Origin: Brachybacterium alimentarium
GTDB lineage: Bacteria; Actinomycetota; Actinomycetes; Actinomycetales; Dermabacteraceae
Direction: 5' to 3'
NCBI RefSeq assembly: GCF_002332425.1
Contig: NZ_NRGS01000014.1
Location: forward strand, 62,001 to 126,000
DNA: 64,000 nt
Below, piece by piece: positions 51,246-59,776 of this stretch. Position numbers and translations under genes: made by a program. Under the pieces are notes generated by a model, which was given only the letters and a program-made list of their open reading frames with translations, did not search any database and had not been told where the DNA came from. Every line of letters starts with the position of its first letter. The stretch's first letter is position 1.

Positions 51246-52322
51246 ATGAACACGATCGAGGAGTCCCGGGCCGACGCCGCGCAGTCCCCCCTGGCACTGC
51301 CGACCACCACCGTCCCCGACCCGGCGGCAGCACCGGGCCTGCGCTGGGGCGTGGTCTCTCCGGGGCATATCGGCGACCAGTTCACGGCGACCGCGCATCG
51401 AGCGACGTCCTCGCGGGTGGTCTCCGTGGTCTCCCGGTCCCAGCAGCGCGCCGAGGAGTTCGCCGCGACGCACGGCATCGAGCAGGCCTTCGACTCCGTG
51501 GGCGCGATGCTCGCCGCGGGCGGGCTGGACGCCGTCTACATCGCCTCGCCGCACGCCCAGCACCACCAGCTGGCGCGCCCCGTGCTCGAGGCCGGCGTGC
51601 CCGTGCTGGTCGAGAAGGCCTTCACCCTCAACACCCCGCAGGCCCGTGATCTGCTGGACCTCGCCCGTGAGCGCGGCGTGTTCGCCATGGAGGCGATGTG
51701 GGCCCGTTTCCTGCCGCAGTACGACGTGCTGCGCCAGGTGCTCGACTCCGGCATGCTCGGCGACATCATCGAGGTGGCCGCGGACCACGGCCAGTCCTTC
51801 CCCGCGGACCCGACCCATCGCATGTACGCCCCCGAGCTCGGCGGCGGCGCCCTGCTCGACCTCGGCGTCTACCCGATCTCCTTCGCCCAGATGGTGCTCG
51901 GTGACCTCTCCCACCTGGCCGTGCGCGGCTCGCTGACGGACACGGGGGTCGATGCGTACTTCGGTCTGCTCGCCACAGGGGCCGACGGCGGCCGGGCACG
52001 GCTGTCCTCGACGCTGCTGGCCCGCACCCCCACCGAGGCCGTGGTCAGCGGCACCGAGGGCTCGGCGCGGCTGTCCGGCGCGTTCTTCGCGCCCAGCACC
52101 CTGACCGTCACGCTGCTCGACGGCCGCACGGCGAGCGTCGAGCATCCCGGCGCCCCGGGGGACGGCATGGCCTACGAGATCGCCGAGGCGGCCCGCCGGA
52201 TCAGGGCCGGAGAGCTCGAATCACCGCTGATGAGCTGGGAGGATACGCTCAGTGTGATGGGGACGATGGATGCCGTGCGGTCCGAGCTCGGCGTGATCTA
52301 CCCCGGGGAGGAGGGGGCATGA
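51246..52322 (+). CDS. Gfo/Idh/MocA family oxidoreductase
   Basis: This is a 358-residue NAD(P)-binding sugar oxidoreductase: LRWGVVSPGHIGDQFTATAH is the Rossmann start, followed by VYIASPHAQHHQLARPVLEA and VLVEKAFTLN, where the family EKP is EKA. It has GGGALLDLGVYPISFAQMVLG with the conserved Asp and Tyr of dihydrodiol/trans-dehydrogenase-like members. TAGATT (51234-51239) is six bases from the ATG, so it has its own leaderless promoter rather than depending on the transporter operon 105 bp upstream. Its stop overlaps the tmk start (ATGA). Confidence 0.9.
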   Translation: MNTIEESRADAAQSPLALPTTTVPDPAAAPGLRWGVVSPGHIGDQFTATAHRATSSRVVSVVSRSQQRAEEFAATHGIEQAFDSVGAMLAAGGLDAVYIASPHAQHHQLARPVLEAGVPVLVEKAFTLNTPQARDLLDLARERGVFAMEAMWARFLPQYDVLRQVLDSGMLGDIIEVAADHGQSFPADPTHRMYAPELGGGALLDLGVYPISFAQMVLGDLSHLAVRGSLTDTGVDAYFGLLATGADGGRARLSSTLLARTPTEAVVSGTEGSARLSGAFFAPSTLTVTLLDGRTASVEHPGAPGDGMAYEIAEAARRIRAGELESPLMSWEDTLSVMGTMDAVRSELGVIYPGEEGA

Positions 52323-53050
52323 GCATCCTGGACGTGACCCGCGGCCTGCGCATCCCGCTGCCGCGCCGACCCAAGCGGGGAGTCTTCATCTCCTTCGAGG
52401 GAGGCGAGGCCGCCGGCAAGACCACGCAGATGCAGATGCTGCGCGATCATCTGGTCACCGAGCGCTCCGTCGCCGAGGACCTCATCCTCACCACGCGCGA
52501 ACCGGGCGGCACCCCGCTCGGACGGAGCATCCGTGGGCTCCTCCTGCACGGCGAGCACGTCGATCCCCGCGCCGAGGCGCTGCTCTACGCCGCGGACCGC
52601 GCCCATCACATCGAGACGCTCGTGCGCCCCCACCTGGCACGCGGAGGTCTCGTGCTCGGCGACCGCTACTTCGACTCCTCGATCGCCTACCAGGGCGCCG
52701 GGCGGGAGCTCGAGGCCTCGGAGATCGAGTCGCTGTCGCTGTGGGCGACCAACGGTCTGATGCCCCATCGCACCATCCTGCTCGATGTACCGCCCGAGGC
52801 CCTGGGCCAGCGCCGTGCGGACGAGACCCACGACCGTCTCGAGCAGGCCGGAGGCGATTTCCACGCCACGGTGCGCCAGGAGTTCCTCGACCTCGCCGCT
52901 GCGGATCCGGAACGCTTCTCCGTCATCGACGGGACGCTCCCCCGCGAGGAGGTCCATGCTCAGGTGCTCGAGGCGGTCGCCGAGGTGCTGAGCATCTTCG
53001 ATCCGACGTTCGAGCCCGCGCCGCCCACCAAGCACCGGGACGAGATGTGA
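52319..53050 (+). CDS. tmk: Thymidylate kinase
   Basis: The 243-residue dTMP kinase has the P-loop FEGGEAAGKTTQMQML, TTREPGGTPLG with the DRX-like Arg-Glu-Pro motif, LVLGDRYFDSSIAYQGAGR (the DR motif and lid-preceding region) and DVPPEALGQRRADETHDRLE. The lid lacks the Arg-rich cluster of E. coli-type enzymes. The ATG overlaps the oxidoreductase stop; the stop overlaps holB. Confidence 0.96.
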   Translation: MSILDVTRGLRIPLPRRPKRGVFISFEGGEAAGKTTQMQMLRDHLVTERSVAEDLILTTREPGGTPLGRSIRGLLLHGEHVDPRAEALLYAADRAHHIETLVRPHLARGGLVLGDRYFDSSIAYQGAGRELEASEIESLSLWATNGLMPHRTILLDVPPEALGQRRADETHDRLEQAGGDFHATVRQEFLDLAAADPERFSVIDGTLPREEVHAQVLEAVAEVLSIFDPTFEPAPPTKHRDEM

Positions 53051-54270
53051 CGGCGAGCGACGCCACCTCCTCGAGCGCACCGACCGCGGCCGACATCGGG
53101 AACCCCATGAGCACCGCGGATCCCGCGAGCCCCGCCCACGGGGTGTGGGCCGACGTGGTCGGCCAGGACGCCGCCGTGCGCCAGTTCCGCCGTGCCGCCT
53201 CCCCCGAGGGTTCTCTCGCGCAGGCCTGGCTGATCACCGGACCGCCCGGATCGGGACGCTCGACGGCGGCCCGCGCCTTCGCCGCGACCCTCCAGTGCGA
53301 GACGGGCACCGGCTGCGGGCACTGCCATCCCTGCCGCACGGTCCTCGCGAACACCCACCCCGATGTCACCGTGGTCGCGACCGACAAGGTGTCGATCGCG
53401 AAGGAGGAGGTGCGCGGCCTGGTGATGACCGCGCAGCGAGCCCCGGCCACCGGGCGCCACCGGGTGCTCATCGTCGAGGACGCGGACCGCATGAGCGCCG
53501 GGTCGTTCAACGTGCTGCTGAAGTCCATCGAGGAGCCCCCGCCCTCCACCGTGTGGATGCTGTGCGCTCCGTCCGCTGAGGACCTCGCCCCCACCATCAA
53601 GTCACGCTGCCGCCTGGTGTCGCTCTCGGTGCCATCCTCGGACGTGGTCGCCGAGCTGCTGCGGCGCCGCGACGGGATCGACGGGAACCTCGCAGTGCGC
53701 GCGGCGCGGGCAGCTCAGGGCCACATCGGCCTTGCCCTGCGCTACGCCACGCAGGAGGGCGCACTCGCAGCCCGAGAGGACTCGGCGCGCACCCTGCTGG
53801 ACCTGCGCACCACGGGCGATGCGGTGCTCGCGGCCCAGGGCCTGGTGGATCGAGCCACGGCGGAGGCGAAGGCGCACGCCGACGCCGTCGCCACGGAGGA
53901 GAAGGAGCACTTCCTGCGTTCGGCCGGGATCGACGACGGGAAGGTGCCGCCGTCGCTCCGCTCCCAGGTGCGCCAGCTGGAGGAGGATGCGAAGCGTCGG
54001 CAGACGCGTCTGGTGCGCGACGTGCTGGATCGCTACCTGCTCGATGCCCACTCGGTGCTCCGCGACGTGCTGAGCCGTCAGCTCGGCACGGACAGCGAGC
54101 TCGTGAACGTCGAGGTGGCCGCGGAGATCGACCAGGCCGCATCCGGCGGCACCGGGAAGGCCACGCTGGAGCTCCTCGAGGCCATCCAGGTGGCGCGTCA
54201 GCGGATCAGCGGCAATGTCCCGCCGCTGCTGGCGATCGAGGCGCTGCTGGCCCGCATCGCGGTCTCTTAG
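53047..54270 (+). CDS. holB: DNA polymerase III delta-prime subunit
   Basis: This 407-residue AAA+ clamp-loader subunit begins at GTG 53047, overlapping the tmk stop; ATG 53107 is an alternative. WADVVGQDAAVRQFRRA, Walker-A-like GPPGSGRSTAARAF, the zinc module CETGTGCGHCHPC, VLIVEDADRMSAGSFNVLLK and SIEEPPPSTVWML follow, with SRC in the sensor region. The C-terminal half is helical and longer than in E. coli. tmk-holB pairing is conserved across Gram-positives. Confidence 0.94.
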   Translation: MTASDATSSSAPTAADIGNPMSTADPASPAHGVWADVVGQDAAVRQFRRAASPEGSLAQAWLITGPPGSGRSTAARAFAATLQCETGTGCGHCHPCRTVLANTHPDVTVVATDKVSIAKEEVRGLVMTAQRAPATGRHRVLIVEDADRMSAGSFNVLLKSIEEPPPSTVWMLCAPSAEDLAPTIKSRCRLVSLSVPSSDVVAELLRRRDGIDGNLAVRAARAAQGHIGLALRYATQEGALAAREDSARTLLDLRTTGDAVLAAQGLVDRATAEAKAHADAVATEEKEHFLRSAGIDDGKVPPSLRSQVRQLEEDAKRRQTRLVRDVLDRYLLDAHSVLRDVLSRQLGTDSELVNVEVAAEIDQAASGGTGKATLELLEAIQVARQRISGNVPPLLAIEALLARIAVS

Positions 54271-54290
54271 GGTTTCCCCGCCGGGGCGGT

Positions 54291-54317
54291 GGCAGCCCTC
54301 CGACGAGGAGGGCTGCC
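54291..54317. terminator. Bidirectional terminator between holB and the DUF3027 gene
   Basis: GGCAGCCCTCC (54291-54301), loop GACGA, GGAGGGCTGCC (54307-54317): a perfect 11-bp stem in the 69-bp convergent gap. Confidence 0.8.
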
Positions 54318-54339
54318 CACCTGCCGACGGGCAGTCGGC

Positions 54340-55773
54340 TCAGGAGTCGAAGAGAGTGTTCGGCTGGTCCTGACGATCATCGGCAGCCGGGGCTTCCGGC
54401 GCGGCCAGGGCGTCGTCGTCCTCGGAATCGGCCTCGGGCACCTCATCCGCGGCCGGCTCGACGACGTCGACCGCCACGGCGAGCTCCTCGAGGTCCGCGG
54501 GCTCAGCCGCAATCGCCAGCTCAGCGGCGTCCGCCGGCTCAGCAGCATCTGCAGGCTCAGCGGCACCCGTGGGCTCGGTGGCATCGGGGGCCTCGGCGGA
54601 AGCAGTCACCGTGTCGTCCGTCGACTCCTCGGCGTCGGCCGGCTTGACGACGTCCACCACGTCCACGGGTTCGATGGCGGGAGCGGTGTCCTCGGACCCG
54701 GCCGCCTCGGCGGAACCGGCGGACTCTGCCGCGTTGTCGGGCTCGGCAGTCTTGCCGGGCTCACCAGCCGTGCTGGACTCGGCAGCCTGGCCGGGCTCAG
54801 CGGCCTTGTCAGACTCGGCAGCCTGGCCGGGCCCAGCGGCCTTGTCAGACTCGGCAGCCTTGGCGACGTCCGTGGTCCCGACGGCCTCGGAGGCCGCTGC
54901 CTCTGCCGGCTTCTCGGACGTCTCCGGGGACTGCGCAGCCGGATCGTTCGCCCTGTCCGCAGAGCTCTCGCCCTCGGAGCGCTTCTGGAAGTCGACCTCG
55001 AGTTCGTCGATCACGACGCCGCCGGAGCGCGGGATCTCGCGATCGCTCTCCTCCTGGCCGGTCTCGGAGTGCGCACCGCAGCCGAAGCCGAGATGGACCA
55101 CGCGACCGTCGGCCGGGGACCACTCGTTGGTGCACACGCCGAACTCGCCACGCAGCGAGCCCGACAGCTGAGAGAGGAAGCCGCAGCTCATGCAGGTCGC
55201 CGAGACCGTGCCGCGGCGGCCGCGACCGGAGGTCTGGCGGGGGCCGAACTCGCCGTCGATCCACCGCTCCGCGGCCTCTGCGCGGCCCTGCGGGGACAGC
55301 ACGCGGGCGCGGCCGAGGCCGAGCTCCCACTGCGCGACGCGGTCGGCGTCCTCGTCGCCGGTGGCCTCGTAGCCCTCCTCGAGGCGCTCGTCCTGCTCCC
55401 GGAAGGGCAGCAGGTCATCGGCGCCGACGTCCTCGGGCTTGAGGCGCTCGGACCACGGCTCCCACTCAGGGGCGAGGATCGCGTCGTCGCCCGGGAGCAG
55501 CGCGGTCTCGGCGACCGTGGCGGCCTTCGCGCGGGAGGCGCGGGAGACCACCACCACCCAGGACCAGCCGCGATACCCGGGCATGGTGCAGTCGAAGACA
55601 TGGGTGACGAGCCGATCACCGGTGGCCTCGGCGCGCAGGTGCTCGCCGACCTGGCCGGGTTCGGTGACCTCGAGCAGCGCCTCGCGGGCGAGCTCGACGG
55701 CATCGGCGGCGATCGCGTCCAGGCGGGGCCGGGCGGCGCGGGGGCGACGGGTGGCGGTGGTCGGCTGAGTCAT
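54340..55773 (-). CDS. DUF3027-domain protein with acidic Ala/Glu/Pro repeat tail
   Basis: The 477-residue protein has a folded N-terminal half (residues 1-240) typical of DUF3027: LVTHVFDCTMPGYRGWSWVV, AWELGLGRARVLS-like (here VAQWELGLGRARVLS), and a CMSCGFLSQL ... CTNEWSPADG ... GCGAH pattern giving a possible zinc site. The C-terminal 220 residues are low-complexity (for example AAESDKAAGPGQ, EPADAAEPADAAE). Function is unknown. It is always associated with the cold-shock gene upstream in actinobacteria as I recall; here the gap is 4 bp, so they form one operon. Confidence 0.85.
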   Translation of the reverse strand: MTQPTTATRRPRAARPRLDAIAADAVELAREALLEVTEPGQVGEHLRAEATGDRLVTHVFDCTMPGYRGWSWVVVVSRASRAKAATVAETALLPGDDAILAPEWEPWSERLKPEDVGADDLLPFREQDERLEEGYEATGDEDADRVAQWELGLGRARVLSPQGRAEAAERWIDGEFGPRQTSGRGRRGTVSATCMSCGFLSQLSGSLRGEFGVCTNEWSPADGRVVHLGFGCGAHSETGQEESDREIPRSGGVVIDELEVDFQKRSEGESSADRANDPAAQSPETSEKPAEAAASEAVGTTDVAKAAESDKAAGPGQAAESDKAAEPGQAAESSTAGEPGKTAEPDNAAESAGSAEAAGSEDTAPAIEPVDVVDVVKPADAEESTDDTVTASAEAPDATEPTGAAEPADAAEPADAAELAIAAEPADLEELAVAVDVVEPAADEVPEADSEDDDALAAPEAPAADDRQDQPNTLFDS

Positions 55774-55777
55774 CTGT

Positions 55778-56164
55778 TCAGGCCTCGAAATTGTCGGCGA
55801 CGGCACGGAGCACGGTGGAGATCTTCTGCGCGTGCCCGCGATCGGGATAGCGGCCCTGGCGCAGGCCGTTGGAGGCGTCGTCCAGCAGACGGATCAGGTC
55901 CTCGACCATGCCCGCCATCTCGTCGGGCTTGGGACGACGCGCGCGGCTGATCGACGGAGCGGGCTCCATCAGCTGCAGTGCGAGCACCTGGGGACCCCGA
56001 CGGCCATCGACCATGTCGAAGTCGACCCGGGCGCCGGGCCGGAGCGCGGTGACGCCCTCGGGCAGGTTGGAGGCGTGCACGTACACACTCTGACCATCCT
56101 CGTCGTCGAGGATGAAGCCGAAGCCCTTCTCGGCGTCGTAGAACTTCACCTTGCCGCGTGGCAC
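55778..56164 (-). CDS. Cold-shock-domain protein with C-terminal extension
   Basis: The 128-residue protein starts at GTG 56164 with AGAAGGA upstream. Residues 1-65 are the CSD: RGKVKFYDAEKGFGFILDD (RNP1-like KGFGFI) and SVYVHASNLPEG (RNP2-like VYVH). The last 60 residues form a helical extension (DEMAGMVEDLIRLLDDASNGL). The family binds single-stranded RNA/DNA. The extension is typical of the CspB (Rv0871)-like actinobacterial type rather than the short CspA type. Confidence 0.92.
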   Translation of the reverse strand: MPRGKVKFYDAEKGFGFILDDEDGQSVYVHASNLPEGVTALRPGARVDFDMVDGRRGPQVLALQLMEPAPSISRARRPKPDEMAGMVEDLIRLLDDASNGLRQGRYPDRGHAQKISTVLRAVADNFEA

Positions 56165-56384
56165 GTGGATCCCATTCCTTCTCTGCTGATGGTGGTCCCA
56201 TGAGTCGGGGCCCCGGACTCTCACGGACCCATGGCGGGGCCATGCGCTTCCTGCAGCTCCGGGGCGCCGGAGACACTCCGGCAACGGTCCAGTCTAGCGC
56301 GCTGGCCTGCGCTCGTGGCGAGCCGATTTCGCGGCCGTGACCGTGGCCACCGTCTGCCCGGCCGCCTGTGTCCACTGCCCGCGA

Positions 56385-57125
56385 TCAGCGTCGGCGCGAA
56401 GCCGGGATCTCGAGGGCCGGGGAGTCCGGCGGAACGGGGTCCAACCCGACCCCGACCAGCACCTGTTCGAGGATCATCGCGGTAAAACCCCAGACGAAGG
56501 CGTCCTCGGGGAGTTCGAACACGGGGCCGACGGCCTGACCGCCCAGCAGTCCGCGCCGCCGATGCGTCGGATCGGCGAGCGAGCCGCCCCCGGTAAGCGC
56601 CGCCCACACCACGCGCTCGACCTCGATCGGGTCCTGCACGCCGAGCGGAGGCGTCGTCGGCGACCAGCCGAGCACCGGGGTCACCTGCTGCGCCCGCCAG
56701 GGCATGGGGATCGGCTCGAAGGCTCCGAGCACCTGCACGCCTCGAGGGTCCAGGCCGGTCTCCTCCTGCGCCTCGCGCAGCGCGGTGTGCACGTCGTCCC
56801 GGTCCCCCGGGTCCGAGCCGCCGCCAGGCAGGGAGAACTGGCCGGGCTGGGAGCGCAGCGCGTGGCCCCGCTCCTCGAGCACCACCTGCGCATCGTCGAG
56901 CCCGGTCCCGGTGATCAGGATGAGCACTGCGCTGCGCCGCACTCGCTCAGGGGTCGGCGGGGTCCGCGGATCGGCGTTGCGGTGCACCAGCACATCGCCG
57001 TGCCGGGCGCGATCGGCGAGCCGCGTCAGGAAACCGGGCAGCGCAGGCCGCGGATCGGGCGTGGCCAGGGATGCCTCGTCGCGCATGCCGCCTCCCTCGG
57101 TCTCGTCGTCACGTCCATCCCTCAT
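56385..57125 (-). CDS. Nudix hydrolase, CoA diphosphatase (NudL-like)
   Basis: The 246-residue Nudix enzyme has the UPF0035 signature LRSQPGQFSLPGGGSDPGD directly before the Nudix helix TALREAQEETGLDP, which marks CoA pyrophosphatases. The first Nudix-box Glu position is replaced by Arg, while GG...DP..D is kept. VLILITGTGLDDAQVVLEERG leads into it. ATG 57125 is preferred; another ATG eight bases upstream is out of frame. Adjacent to nth, as around Rv3672c-Rv3674c in mycobacteria. Confidence 0.88.
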   Translation of the reverse strand: MRDGRDDETEGGGMRDEASLATPDPRPALPGFLTRLADRARHGDVLVHRNADPRTPPTPERVRRSAVLILITGTGLDDAQVVLEERGHALRSQPGQFSLPGGGSDPGDRDDVHTALREAQEETGLDPRGVQVLGAFEPIPMPWRAQQVTPVLGWSPTTPPLGVQDPIEVERVVWAALTGGGSLADPTHRRRGLLGGQAVGPVFELPEDAFVWGFTAMILEQVLVGVGLDPVPPDSPALEIPASRRR

Positions 57126-57170
57126 GCCCTCATGCTTACCCCACCCGCGCCGCCGGCGCGCGGACCGTCC

Positions 57171-57863
57171 TCACGCGATCCCGGCGCTGGGGCAGACGTC
57201 GACCAGCACGCAGTCCCCGCAGTGCGGCGACCTCGCCGTGCAGACGCGCCGTCCGTGCAGGATCAGGCGCAATCCCAGGATCGTGAGGTCCTCATCGGCG
57301 CTCCCGCTGCCGTCGGCCTCGACCCGGGCGACCACGTCGTCCTCCACCCCGCGGGGATCGGTCCGCTCGGTCCATCCCAGTCGGCGGGCGAGCCGGCCCA
57401 CATGGGTGTCGACGGCCAGGAGCGAATGCCCGAACCACGCACCGCGCACCACGTGGGCGGTCTTCCGGCCCACGCCGGGGAGCTTCTCGAGGGCTTTCTG
57501 GTCATCGGGCACCTCGCCGCCGTGGTCGGTGACGAGTCCGCGGGCCAGTCCGATGATCCGACGCGCCCGGGTGGCTCCCATGCCCAACGGACGTACGATC
57601 TCCGTCACAGTGCCCTCGTCGGCTCCGGCGAGGGCGGCGGGGTCCGGCCAGGAGGCGAACAGTGCAGGGGTCACCTGGTTGACCCGGACGTCGGTGGTCT
57701 GCGCAGAGAGAACCGTCGCGACCAGCAGTTCGAAGGCATCGGAGTGGTCGAGCTCGGTGCGGGCATCGATGTGGAGATCGCGCAGCCGGGACGCCACGAC
57801 GGCGGCATCCGCAGGGCCTGCGGAGTCGTTCGCGGCAGCACGGCGAGGGCTCACGGACATCAT
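57171..57863 (-). CDS. nth: Endonuclease III
   Basis: The 230-residue base-excision glycosylase/AP lyase removes oxidised pyrimidines. The helix-hairpin-helix LPGVGRKTAHVV contains the catalytic Lys134 and VDTHVGRLARR the catalytic Asp152. The [4Fe-4S] loop at the C-terminus is complete, with four Cys spaced C-x6-C-x2-C-x5-C (CTARSPHCGDCVLVDVC). The ATG at 57863 is chosen because GAGGAG lies eight bases upstream. Divergent from crp. Confidence 0.96.
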   Translation of the reverse strand: MMSVSPRRAAANDSAGPADAAVVASRLRDLHIDARTELDHSDAFELLVATVLSAQTTDVRVNQVTPALFASWPDPAALAGADEGTVTEIVRPLGMGATRARRIIGLARGLVTDHGGEVPDDQKALEKLPGVGRKTAHVVRGAWFGHSLLAVDTHVGRLARRLGWTERTDPRGVEDDVVARVEADGSGSADEDLTILGLRLILHGRRVCTARSPHCGDCVLVDVCPSAGIA

Positions 57864-57914
57864 CAGAAACACTCCTCATCCTGCGTGTGACACATAACAA
57901 TGGCCGGGGCGCGA

Positions 57915-57968
57915 TAGTGTTTCCTCATCATGTGACAGCCACCACCGATGTTGGTGGCATCCGTCACA
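57915..57968 (+). promoter_or_regulatory. crp promoter with nested palindrome in the leader
   Basis: TAGTGT (57915-57920) is a plausible -10. A few bases after the expected start lies TGTGAC (57931-57936) with GTCACA (57963-57968) as outer arms, enclosing a hairpin GCCACCA (57938-57944) / TGGTGGC (57952-57958). TGTGA/TCACA are the half-sites of Crp/GlxR, although the 26-bp separation is not the classical six. A second TGTGA lies at 57886-57890. Autoregulation is a reasonable inference. Confidence 0.5.
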
Positions 57969-58019
57969 GACACGCACAGCTTGGTCCCGGCACTCGGGGC
58001 CCCACCATCAGGAGGTTCC

Positions 58020-58697
58020 GTGGACGAGAACATCGTACGGTCATCGCCGCTGTTCGCTGCGCTCGACGAGGACGGCAAGCAGGCCGTGCTGGCGTCGATG
58101 AAGCAGGAGGACTATCACCGCAGCGCGATCATCTTCCGCGAGGGCGATCCGGGCGATCGTCTCTTCATCATCGGCTCGGGCAAGGTCAAGGTCGGTCACG
58201 CCTCGGGCGACGGCCGCGAGAACCTGCTGGCCGTGCTCGGCCCGGGCGAGACGCTCGGCGAGCTGTCCCTGTTCGATCCGGCGCCGCGCAACGCGACGGC
58301 GACCGTGGTCGCCGAGTCGACGCTCTATTCGCTGTCCCAGCAGGACCTGTACCGGGTCCTCGCGCAGCGTCCCGAGGTCGGCCGTCACCTGCTCGCCTCG
58401 CTCGCGCGTCGCCTGCGCAAGACCAACGAGTCGCTCGCCGATCTCGTCTTCGCCGACGTTCCCGGCCGCGTGGCCAAGAACGTCCTCGATCTCGCGCAGC
58501 GCTTCGGTCGCCAGACCGATGACGGTGTGATGGTCGCCCACGGCCTCACCCAGGAGGAGCTCGCCCAGCTGGTCGGCGCCTCCCGCGAGACCGTGAACAA
58601 GGCGCTGGCGGACTTCGCCTCCCGCGGGTGGATCCGGCTCGAGGCACGCGCCGTCCTCATCTCGGACGTCGAGCGTCTGCGCCGCCGCGCCCGCTGA
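58020..58697 (+). CDS. crp: Crp/Fnr-family cAMP-responsive regulator (GlxR/Crp type)
   Basis: The 225-residue global regulator has a cyclic-nucleotide barrel (residues 10-125, with GETLGELSLFD and PRNATATVVAEST as the phosphate-binding cassette containing the Glu and Arg) and a C-terminal winged HTH (LTQEELAQLVGASRETVNKA, about residues 175-195). It lacks Fnr-type cysteines. The GTG start is preceded by a perfect AGGAGG. The sequence and place next to nth match Rv3676/GlxR. Confidence 0.95.
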   Translation: MDENIVRSSPLFAALDEDGKQAVLASMKQEDYHRSAIIFREGDPGDRLFIIGSGKVKVGHASGDGRENLLAVLGPGETLGELSLFDPAPRNATATVVAESTLYSLSQQDLYRVLAQRPEVGRHLLASLARRLRKTNESLADLVFADVPGRVAKNVLDLAQRFGRQTDDGVMVAHGLTQEELAQLVGASRETVNKALADFASRGWIRLEARAVLISDVERLRRRAR

Positions 58698-58730
58698 CAG
58701 GTTCGTGCGGGGTCACCCCGACACGCTTCG

Positions 58731-58776
58731 CGAAAGCCCCCGGCCTGCACCTCAGGTGCCAGGTCGGGGGTTTTCG
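58731..58776 (+). terminator. Intrinsic terminator of crp
   Basis: CGAAA-GCCCCCGGCCTG and CCAGGTCGGGGG-TTTTCG pair with a small bulge around a CACCTCAGGTG tip; a TTTT run (58771-58774) follows the stem, making it the most canonical terminator in the window. Confidence 0.85.
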
Positions 58777-58839
58777 TCATGCTGGTCCGTCACGGCCGGG
58801 AGCCGACCCCTCGCGCAGTGGCCGCACGGGGCCCGCACA

Positions 58840-58944
58840 CGGGGCGTGCGCGGAGAGAGAGCGTGCGCGGGGCGAGAGGGTGTGCACGGAGCAAGGGGGG
58901 CGTGCGCGGAGGGAGAGGGCGTGCGCCGAGCGAGGGAGCCCGGC
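58840..58944. repeat. GCGTGCGCGGAG-type degenerate tandem repeat
   Basis: Units of about 18-22 bp with the core GCGTGCGCGGAG or GTGTGCACGGAG, followed by purine-rich GAGAGAG/AAGGGGG stretches, fill the spacer between crp and the convergent MBL gene. Confidence 0.75.
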
Positions 58945-59766
58945 TCAGTGCTCCTGGGCGAGGTAGTCGAGCGTGGCGCGCAGGTTCCAGCGGGCGGCCT
59001 GCTCGAGCTCCTCGGAGAGGTCGGCGCCGTACACCGAGCGCACCAGCCGCTCAAGGGTGAGCACGCCGGCGGTGCGGGCACGACGCACCTGCTCGATCCT
59101 CTCGTGGCGATGCGCGAGAGCGCCCTCGAGCGCTTCGAGCGCGGAGAGCGGATCCTCGTAGGCCGGTCCGTGGCCAGGATGGATCGACCCGATCCGGCCG
59201 TCCTCGGCCATCGCCCGCAGGATCGCGAGGGACTGCAGGTGCTCGGCGAGGTCGCCGCCGTCGTCGGGCACGATGACGGTCGAGGAGCCGCCCAGGAGCG
59301 TGTCCCCGCTGAGCAGGCGCCCGCCGTCCACGAGCACCCCGACGGAGTCGGAGGTGTGGCCCGGCAGGTGGATGACGTGGCCCACCACGCCGTGGTCCCC
59401 CTCGAGCGTCGACGGGAGCGGGCGCGACCCCGGCACGGCGGCCTGGTCGGCGGCCCAGAGCGGCACCTCGAGGCCGCTGCGGGCGGCGAGCTGGCGAGCC
59501 AGGGTCGCCGCGCCGGCGGTGTGGTCGAGGTGCCGATGGGTGACCAGCACGCCCATCGGGCGCACTCCCTCTCCACAGGTCACGAGCAGCTCGGCGAGAT
59601 GCTCGGGGTCCCTGGGGCCGGGGTCGATCACCCAGATCTGGTCCTCGTCGCGCAGCACGTAGCTGACGGTCCCGGTGAGGGTCATGGGCCCGGGGTTGTT
59701 CGCGGGGACGGTGAGCAGCTCGACCGCGCCCGCCTCCGGGTCCCGCAGGGCATCGTCCTCGGTCAT
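58945..59766 (-). CDS. Metallo-beta-lactamase-fold hydrolase (LACTB2-like)
   Basis: The 273-residue MBL protein has the metal motif THRHLDHTAG (HxHxDH), the downstream His in HLPGHTSDSVGVL and Asp in LLSGDTLLGG, then the final His in SIHPGHGPAYEDP. The C-terminal helical tail (ERIEQVRRARTAGVLTLERL, a winged-helix-like domain) is that of LACTB2/Rv3677c-type nucleases. It is third from the WhiB end of a run of minus-strand genes. Confidence 0.9.
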   Translation of the reverse strand: MTEDDALRDPEAGAVELLTVPANNPGPMTLTGTVSYVLRDEDQIWVIDPGPRDPEHLAELLVTCGEGVRPMGVLVTHRHLDHTAGAATLARQLAARSGLEVPLWAADQAAVPGSRPLPSTLEGDHGVVGHVIHLPGHTSDSVGVLVDGGRLLSGDTLLGGSSTVIVPDDGGDLAEHLQSLAILRAMAEDGRIGSIHPGHGPAYEDPLSALEALEGALAHRHERIEQVRRARTAGVLTLERLVRSVYGADLSEELEQAARWNLRATLDYLAQEH

Positions 59767-59776
59767 GGTGTCTCGT

